The notes under the pieces are model-generated. The model had not been told where the DNA came from, searched no databases, and saw nothing but the letters and a program-made list of their open reading frames with translations. DNA of 10,373 nucleotides from CAZZIZ01 sp964654535 (GTDB lineage Bacteria > Bacteroidota > Bacteroidia > Chitinophagales > UBA2359), in assembly GCA_964654535.1 (NCBI GenBank), contig CAZZIZ010000125.1:1-10373 (forward strand), written 5' to 3'. The position numbers and the translations under genes were made by a program. Shown here one piece after another: positions 7,201-10,373 of the stretch (position 1 is its first letter; each line of letters starts with the position of its first letter).

Positions 7201-7964
7201 TTGGTGATTTAGTAAATCAATATAACCAGACCATTGAAGAACTCGATAAGTCGGCAAGGCTCTTAGCGCAATCGGAAAGAAAAATGGCCTGGGAGTCTAT
7301 GGCCAGACAAGTAGCGCACGAAATTAAGAATCCGCTAACCCCTATGAAGTTGAGCATTCAACATCTACAACGAGCACAAAGGGAAAACCATCCACGTGTA
7401 AAGGACTTAACGGAAAGAGTTTCTCGTACACTAATCGAACAGATAGATCACCTCTCTACCATCGCATCAGAATTTTCGGATTTTGCAAAAATGCCCGAAA
7501 CGCAAGAAGAAATGATGGACATTAATCATTCGCTTAGAAGTGTAACCGATCTGTATATGGATTCGGAAGTAATAGATATTGTACAGGAAATACCAGCGGA
7601 GCAATACATTGTCTACGCCGATCGCAATCAGATGAACAGACTCTTCCATAACTTGGTGAAAAACGGAAAACAAGCCATTCCAGATGAACGACGCGGCCGA
7701 ATACAAGCCAAAGTCTATTTGGAAGGAACGAACGTAATCGCGGAAGTAACCGACAATGGTAAAGGTATTTCCGATGATGAGAAAGACAAGGTCTTCGTAC
7801 CAAGCTTTACTACCAAGAGCTCTGGAATGGGACTCGGCTTAGCCATATCAAAAAACATAATAGAAAATTTAGGTGGCGAAATTTATTTCGAAACCATACC
7901 TGGTGAAGGAACCTCCTTCTATATAAAGCTGAAGCTTCAAGAAATTAAGGATAAAGACACCTAG
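4245..7964 (+). CDS. large 12-TM NtrY-like sensor histidine kinase
   Basis: Encodes 1239 residues, much longer than typical kinases. I predict TM1 at 12-28, a periplasmic domain 30-214, a bundle of eight TMs (about 215-237, 243-261, 286-305, 326-348, 367-385, 403-420, 424-442, 454-474), a periplasmic domain 475-711, TMs at 712-737 and 759-781, a third periplasmic domain 782-926 (Cache-like by position) and TM 927-951. This even count puts the C-terminal half in the cytoplasm, as required. There follow a HAMP linker (about 952-1005), a HisKA domain with phospho-acceptor His1025 in RQVAHEIKNPLTPMKLS (the HEIKNPLTP form is typical of NtrY/NtrB kinases), and an ATPase domain with N-box NLVKNGKQAI (key Asn1140; Gly1141 replaces the usual Ala), G1 box DNGKGI (Asp1170), F-box VFVPSFTTK (1183-1191) and G2 GMGLGLA (1194-1200). 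It should therefore autophosphorylate, but no response regulator is adjacent. The start is GTG at 4245: the next in-frame ATG lies far inside and would lose TM1, and a stop at 4215-4217 limits extension. The signal sensed is unknown. Confidence 0.9.
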   Translation: MTRIHTYWKYLSLPSLVFIILGGFGDYFSQPTPELESAIPELRERLTEIEQDFYVLADTPGLVRSLVANTFDQELYKRLAEKDYSILVYQNQQLVYWNKNDINLAPHEIEKYPVGINFDEMKNGFYQVIRIPFESSIQNNSSINAFAFYNLRRDFFIENKYLENAYNADINLSEQIQLHAFEKRNSTAVWPDNPERNLYVSVDKDNAQSSSSGFSIVQIAGLFCLLLFLWFVFVVGLKNLNPWLSVGLFGAVLLLLRFWILKYNMPIDFSGSSFFNLEGVNEVWPFSIGGTFLTICMTLFWLAAAESLFRPIKNYEKTYYLEKFMRFITVLLLCFILLFIFSSVVQLIFEDERMNLLFYDLFLANKQTYLGILSLLLLTVAAYIVGRRLFKYASILDLNLKGRVQAFVLLLIPVVVLFSFETFDARFFFCVCALFFFAMGATYYKEKFDAHLGFRTLFSWLLVISFCSGLFFHLLGKERKLIVREQLAEQVSTTKDEVTEFRFEEISNVIVDDAVIKRYFTHPYLPLNEMTERVKEKYFDDYFAKYDIRVYPYFKQGQPVKSMRLPDYTEFESKIMKAPRTENKYLFLIPNLDGNYNYVAKLPIFNKRLMGFLIIELRQTATQQSLVYPELVIEDKYRQPAFQEDYSYAIYDDGSLKNSKGNYKYSFIISDDFANSYDGQLLQQNGYDHFFRRYNGDKVVVISDNHEGVVKLLSLFSYIFLLLFIFSLVLFAIAGLFNWGRGTYGLRQLLLSSLTKKINAAMVATLFISFLVIGLVTIAFFSQRSSDNHFQRLDRRTASVLGGIESVIENYDNKNSLLYNREQLEAQVTTLSEIHAIDMNVYSLEGHLIASSQPFIFEKGLVGNQINSEAYNKLYRLGERKFIQNEKVGNLSYLSAYAPIADELGKTVAYLSVPYFARDKDLRQEISNFLITIVNVYALILLIATLLSILISNYVTRSLGMISERLKEIRLGQRNEKLDWPDDDEIGDLVNQYNQTIEELDKSARLLAQSERKMAWESMARQVAHEIKNPLTPMKLSIQHLQRAQRENHPRVKDLTERVSRTLIEQIDHLSTIASEFSDFAKMPETQEEMMDINHSLRSVTDLYMDSEVIDIVQEIPAEQYIVYADRNQMNRLFHNLVKNGKQAIPDERRGRIQAKVYLEGTNVIAEVTDNGKGISDDEKDKVFVPSFTTKSSGMGLGLAISKNIIENLGGEIYFETIPGEGTSFYIKLKLQEIKDKDT

Positions 7965-7970
7965 GATTGT

Positions 7971-7978
7971 TATCTTTC
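7971..7978 (+). promoter_or_regulatory. candidate -7 promoter box for the sugar kinase gene
   Basis: TATCTTTC matches 7 of 8 positions of the Bacteroidota -7 consensus TAnnTTTG and ends exactly 6 bases before the ATG, the same spacing as the box before hemL. A clear -33 element is missing because the upstream sequence is the end of the kinase gene. It would yield a leaderless or very short-leader mRNA. Confidence 0.3.
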
Positions 7979-7984
7979 ACGTAA

Positions 7985-8854
7985 ATGACAAAGCCCTTTG
8001 TATCATTTGGCGAGATTTTATGGGATGTCTACCCCGAGTATAAAAAGCTCGGAGGGGCGCCATTTAACGTAGCCGCACACTTGAATGTACTTGGAGAAGA
8101 AGTGCAGATAATCAGCCGTATAGGTATGGGGGCCAAAGGCAAAGAAATCCTAGAAAGGGTAGACAAGCTAGGTATATCCCAAGAGTATATTCAACACGAC
8201 AAGGATTTCCATTCTGGTTTTGTGCGCGTTACTTTAGACGACGCAGGTAGCCCTTCGTATGAAATAGTTCATCCCGTAGCTTGGGACAAAATTCAATTGA
8301 CCAGCGAGCTAAAACAGCTAGCGAAATACTCAAAGGCATTCATCTTTGGAAGTCTTATTGCTAGAGATGCAGTTTCTCGTCAAACACTTTTCGATTTACT
8401 CAGTGTTTCCGAATTCAATGTCTTCGACGTTAACCTCAGACAGCATTATTATTCCCTAGAACTAATTGAAGCCTTGTTTGAAAAAACGCACCTGCTAAAA
8501 ATGAGCGACAGCGAATTAGATTGGCTCGTTAACCAATGGCAAATGGAAATTCCAGATGCTATGGCTCGACTAATTGAAAAATACCCCATCAAGCAAGTAG
8601 TCTTAACAAAGGGAGCCAATGGAGCCAGCTCATTCAAAGAATATAAAATTACCGATAGTCCAGGATATAGTATTACCCCCAAAGATTCTGTCGGTAGTGG
8701 CGACGCATTCTTAGCGGCCTTTTTACACAAGTATTTTAGCAGAGCGACAACACGAGAGTGTCTCCAATTCGCTTGTAAAATGGGTGCCTTAATTACCACC
8801 AAAGAAGGCGCTATTCCTGATTACACTTTAACAGAATTGCACAATTTGAAGTAG
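7985..8854 (+). CDS. PfkB-family sugar kinase, fructokinase-like
   Basis: Encodes 289 residues, at the short end for the family, and soluble. It starts with the beta strand VSFGEILWDVYP, in which Asp14 is positioned to bind the sugar, then the glycine-rich GGAPFNVAAHLNVLG (23-37), PfkB signature 1 region. DVNLR (148-152) matches the family's D-x-N-x-R strand, VVLTKGANGA (205-214) is the usual nucleotide-side strand, and DSVGSGDAF (234-242) is PfkB signature 2, with Gly237-Gly239 as the anion hole and Asp240 as the catalytic base. The GGAPxNVA and HPVAWDKI forms favour fructokinase (ATP + D-fructose to fructose 6-phosphate, EC 2.7.1.4) over ribokinase, but a related ketose or 2-keto-3-deoxygluconate kinase is not excluded. 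No sugar transporter or glycosidase is nearby to settle the substrate. It begins 20 bases after the histidine kinase and ends 14 bases before hemL. The ATG start is directly supported by the conserved N-terminal strand. Confidence 0.88.
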   Translation: MTKPFVSFGEILWDVYPEYKKLGGAPFNVAAHLNVLGEEVQIISRIGMGAKGKEILERVDKLGISQEYIQHDKDFHSGFVRVTLDDAGSPSYEIVHPVAWDKIQLTSELKQLAKYSKAFIFGSLIARDAVSRQTLFDLLSVSEFNVFDVNLRQHYYSLELIEALFEKTHLLKMSDSELDWLVNQWQMEIPDAMARLIEKYPIKQVVLTKGANGASSFKEYKITDSPGYSITPKDSVGSGDAFLAAFLHKYFSRATTRECLQFACKMGALITTKEGAIPDYTLTELHNLK

Positions 8855-8862
8855 TATTTTTG
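8855..8862 (+). promoter_or_regulatory. candidate -7 promoter box for hemL
   Basis: TATTTTTG is a perfect match to the Bacteroidota -7 consensus TAnnTTTG. It starts at the base after the sugar kinase stop codon and ends 6 bases before the hemL ATG. A TTG at 8837-8839 could serve as -33 element, but the 15-base spacer is shorter than usual. Transcription from here would give an almost leaderless hemL mRNA. Confidence 0.42.
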
Positions 8863-8868
8863 CGCCCG

Positions 8869-10170
8869 ATGAAAAAGTCAATAGAGCGCTCAGAAAAACT
8901 ATTCTCAGAAGCCAAAACCATTTTTCCGGGAGGAGTTAATTCACCCGTGCGTGCATTTCGCTCAGTCGGTGGAACGCCCAGATTTATGGAAAAAGGTCAG
9001 GGCTCCCAAATTTGGGATGTAGATGGCAATCAGTACACTGACTTTTGCTGTAGTTGGGGTCCACTCATCTTGGGTCATAAGCCGCCGGCCGTAGTAGAAA
9101 AGTTAGAAGAGGCAATGGTCAAAGGAACCACCTTCGGCACGCCCACAGAATACGGACTTGAACTCGGCAAAGCCATAGTCGAGAACAATCGCTTTGTAGA
9201 AAAGATACGCTTTGTCAATAGCGGTACCGAAGCCGTTATGTCCGCAGTACGCCTCGCGCGAGGATACACAAGTAGAGAACTAGTAGTAAAGTTCGAAGGC
9301 TGCTATCACGGACACGTTGACCACCTAATGGTAAAGGCAGGATCGGGACTAGCAACTTTCGGAGAATCATCATCCGCAGGAGTGCCCCAATCCTTTGCAG
9401 ACAAAACTCTAGTCTTGCCTCTTAACGATGAAACTGCACTAAAAACACTTTTCGAAAAACACGGAAAGGATATTGCTTGTGTAATAATAGAACCCATTCC
9501 CGCCAACAACGGATTGCTACTGCAGGACAAAACTTTTTTAAACGCGCTGAGAAGTATCTGCACAGAAAACAATGCGCTACTAATATTCGATGAAGTCATT
9601 TCAGGTTTCAGAGTTGGCTTCGAAGGAGCCGCAGGTTTTTTCGATATCAAACCCGACATCGTTACCTACGGAAAAGTAATCGGCGGCGGATTGCCCGTAG
9701 GAGCTTACGGAGCCAGCGCAGAAATTATGGCCCACGTGTCACCAGATGGCCCAGTTTATCAAGCGGGTACTTTATCTGCAAATCCATTAGCGATGGCCGC
9801 GGGTCTCGGACAAATAAGCACCTGCCTCCAGCCAGGATTTTATGACGAGCTTCAGAAAAAAACAGCAGGACTAGTGAGCAAAGTCAACGCCCACGCGGAA
9901 GAAAAGGCTTACGACTTTAAAATGGTGAACATTGGTTCAATATTCTGGCTCTGTTTCAACCGCCAAGAAGCGGTGCGCCAATCTTCACAAATCGATGCCG
10001 ACAAAATGGATTACTTCAAAACCATGTACCACGACTTGCTAGACCGCGGCGTCTACCTTGGCCCCAGTGGTTACGAAGTCGGATTTGTTTCCGCGGCGCA
10101 CAGTGAGCAAGACCTACAAACGGCCGCACAAGCCTTTTGTGATTCATTAGACCTTGCCTTTCAAGCATAA
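8869..10170 (+). CDS. hemL: glutamate-1-semialdehyde 2,1-aminomutase
   Basis: Encodes 433 residues, the normal length. This cytoplasmic PLP enzyme (EC 5.4.3.8) converts glutamate-1-semialdehyde to 5-aminolevulinate, the last step of the C5 route from glutamyl-tRNA into haem and other tetrapyrroles. Seen in order: the family start FPGGVNSPVRAF (19-30), NSGTEA (117-122) binding the PLP phosphate, CYHGHVDH (145-152), IIEPIPANNG (206-215), DEVISGFRVG (241-250) with the Asp that contacts the pyridine nitrogen, the PLP lysine Lys269 in TYGKVIGGGLPVGAYG (266-281), and YQAGTLSANPLAMAAG (297-312). All key residues are present. The ATG at 8869 is chosen over an in-frame TTG at 8860, because the TTG lies inside the promoter-like TAnnTTTG box and would add only three residues not typical of the family. 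It sits 14 bases after the sugar kinase; no other haem gene is in the window. Downstream is a repeat-rich spacer with no clear intrinsic terminator. Confidence 0.97.
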   Translation: MKKSIERSEKLFSEAKTIFPGGVNSPVRAFRSVGGTPRFMEKGQGSQIWDVDGNQYTDFCCSWGPLILGHKPPAVVEKLEEAMVKGTTFGTPTEYGLELGKAIVENNRFVEKIRFVNSGTEAVMSAVRLARGYTSRELVVKFEGCYHGHVDHLMVKAGSGLATFGESSSAGVPQSFADKTLVLPLNDETALKTLFEKHGKDIACVIIEPIPANNGLLLQDKTFLNALRSICTENNALLIFDEVISGFRVGFEGAAGFFDIKPDIVTYGKVIGGGLPVGAYGASAEIMAHVSPDGPVYQAGTLSANPLAMAAGLGQISTCLQPGFYDELQKKTAGLVSKVNAHAEEKAYDFKMVNIGSIFWLCFNRQEAVRQSSQIDADKMDYFKTMYHDLLDRGVYLGPSGYEVGFVSAAHSEQDLQTAAQAFCDSLDLAFQA

Positions 10171-10205
10171 GGCTTTAACTTGTCGGCTCGATAATTTTTC
10201 GAAAT

Positions 10206-10290
10206 GTCATTGAGTATTGGACATACAGTTATGCGATTGCCGCAGGCAATCGCAGAAATTCCCCTCTTGAGAGGGGCTAGGGGAGTGTCC
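10206..10290. repeat. hairpin-rich intergenic repeat cluster downstream of hemL
   Basis: Two hairpins stand side by side: a perfect 10-bp stem with a GCA triloop (10232-10254, arms tgcgattgcc and ggcaatcgca) and a 6-bp CCCCTC-TTGA-GAGGGG stem (10261-10276) followed by tagggga. An outer GGACA (10219-10223) can pair with TGTCC (10286-10290), closing both into a branched structure. The start (gtcatt) and agaaatt part loosely resemble the short repeat at 65-91, and the CCCCTCTTGAGAGGGG motif is one I recall as a frequent intergenic repeat in Bacteroidota. No T-run follows either hairpin, so neither is a classic terminator. Confidence 0.5.
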
Positions 10291-10334
10291 ACGTCCGTAA
10301 ATTTCGTAAGTCAATTTTTTAAGCAAATTATTTT

Positions 10335-10373
10335 GGGCGTGCCCCCAAATCTATCTGTCCATCTTGTTGGTCA
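10335..10373 (+). repeat. 5' head of another copy of the interspersed structured element (cut by window edge)
   Basis: GGGCGTGCCCC at 10335-10345 matches the head of the complete element (minus strand 2420 to 2410, GGGCGTGTCCC) at 10 of 11 positions. It lies downstream of hemL in the same sense, just as the complete copy lies downstream of the binding-protein gene in that gene's sense. The remaining 28 bases are too diverged or too few to confirm the copy, and the window ends here. Confidence 0.45.

Noticed and set aside
8860..8868. TTG at 8860 as the hemL start, adding three residues
   Set aside because: The TTG is part of the perfect TAnnTTTG promoter-like box and the ATG at 8869 gives the standard HemL N-terminus.
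4245..10170. Treating kinase, sugar kinase and hemL as one functional pathway
   Set aside because: Close spacing is the only evidence; the functions are unrelated and internal promoter-like boxes argue for separate expression.
1..10373. CRISPR array, tRNA/rRNA genes, insertion sequence or prophage
   Set aside because: No regularly spaced direct repeats, no tRNA or rRNA sequence recognised, and no transposase, integrase or phage gene on either strand.

Overview
The window looks like chromosomal DNA from a Bacteroidota bacterium, probably a free-living, Flavobacteriales-like lineage; genus cannot be told. The grounds are: no start codon has a convincing Shine-Dalgarno sequence; two starts are preceded by a TAnnTTTG-type -7 motif, the promoter box typical of this phylum; the exported proteins have Bacteroidota-style lipoprotein or Sec signals; one is an M43 metzincin common in the phylum; and the intergenic DNA carries short interspersed structured repeats of a kind I associate with Bacteroidota genomes.

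Layout. The left part is read leftwards: an exported lipoprotein of unknown function (178-1098), a secreted pappalysin-type metalloprotease (1149-2066), a roughly 200-base structured repeat element in the gap, and an oligopeptide-type solute-binding lipoprotein (2424-4067). A 177-base divergent intergenic region (4068-4244) separates these from the right part, read rightwards: a very large 12-TM NtrY-like sensor histidine kinase (4245-7964), a PfkB-family fructokinase-like sugar kinase (7985-8854) and glutamate-1-semialdehyde aminomutase HemL (8869-10170). The two ends of the window (1-177 and 10171-10373) hold no genes, only interspersed repeats and hairpins.

How the genes fit together. The left genes all encode envelope or exported products (lipoprotein, protease, peptide-binding protein). 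A link from extracellular proteolysis to peptide uptake is tempting, but no permease or ATPase gene is present. The right genes are closely spaced (20 and 14 bases between them), yet their roles (envelope sensing, sugar phosphorylation, haem precursor synthesis) do not form one pathway. A promoter-like motif lies exactly 6 bases before each of the last two start codons, so each may have its own short-leader transcript.

No phage, transposase, CRISPR, tRNA or rRNA was seen. The genes are mostly ordinary core or envelope genes. The parts most worth a second look are the interspersed element (one complete copy in the middle, a matching tail at the left edge and a matching head at the right edge) and the unusual membrane architecture of the kinase.
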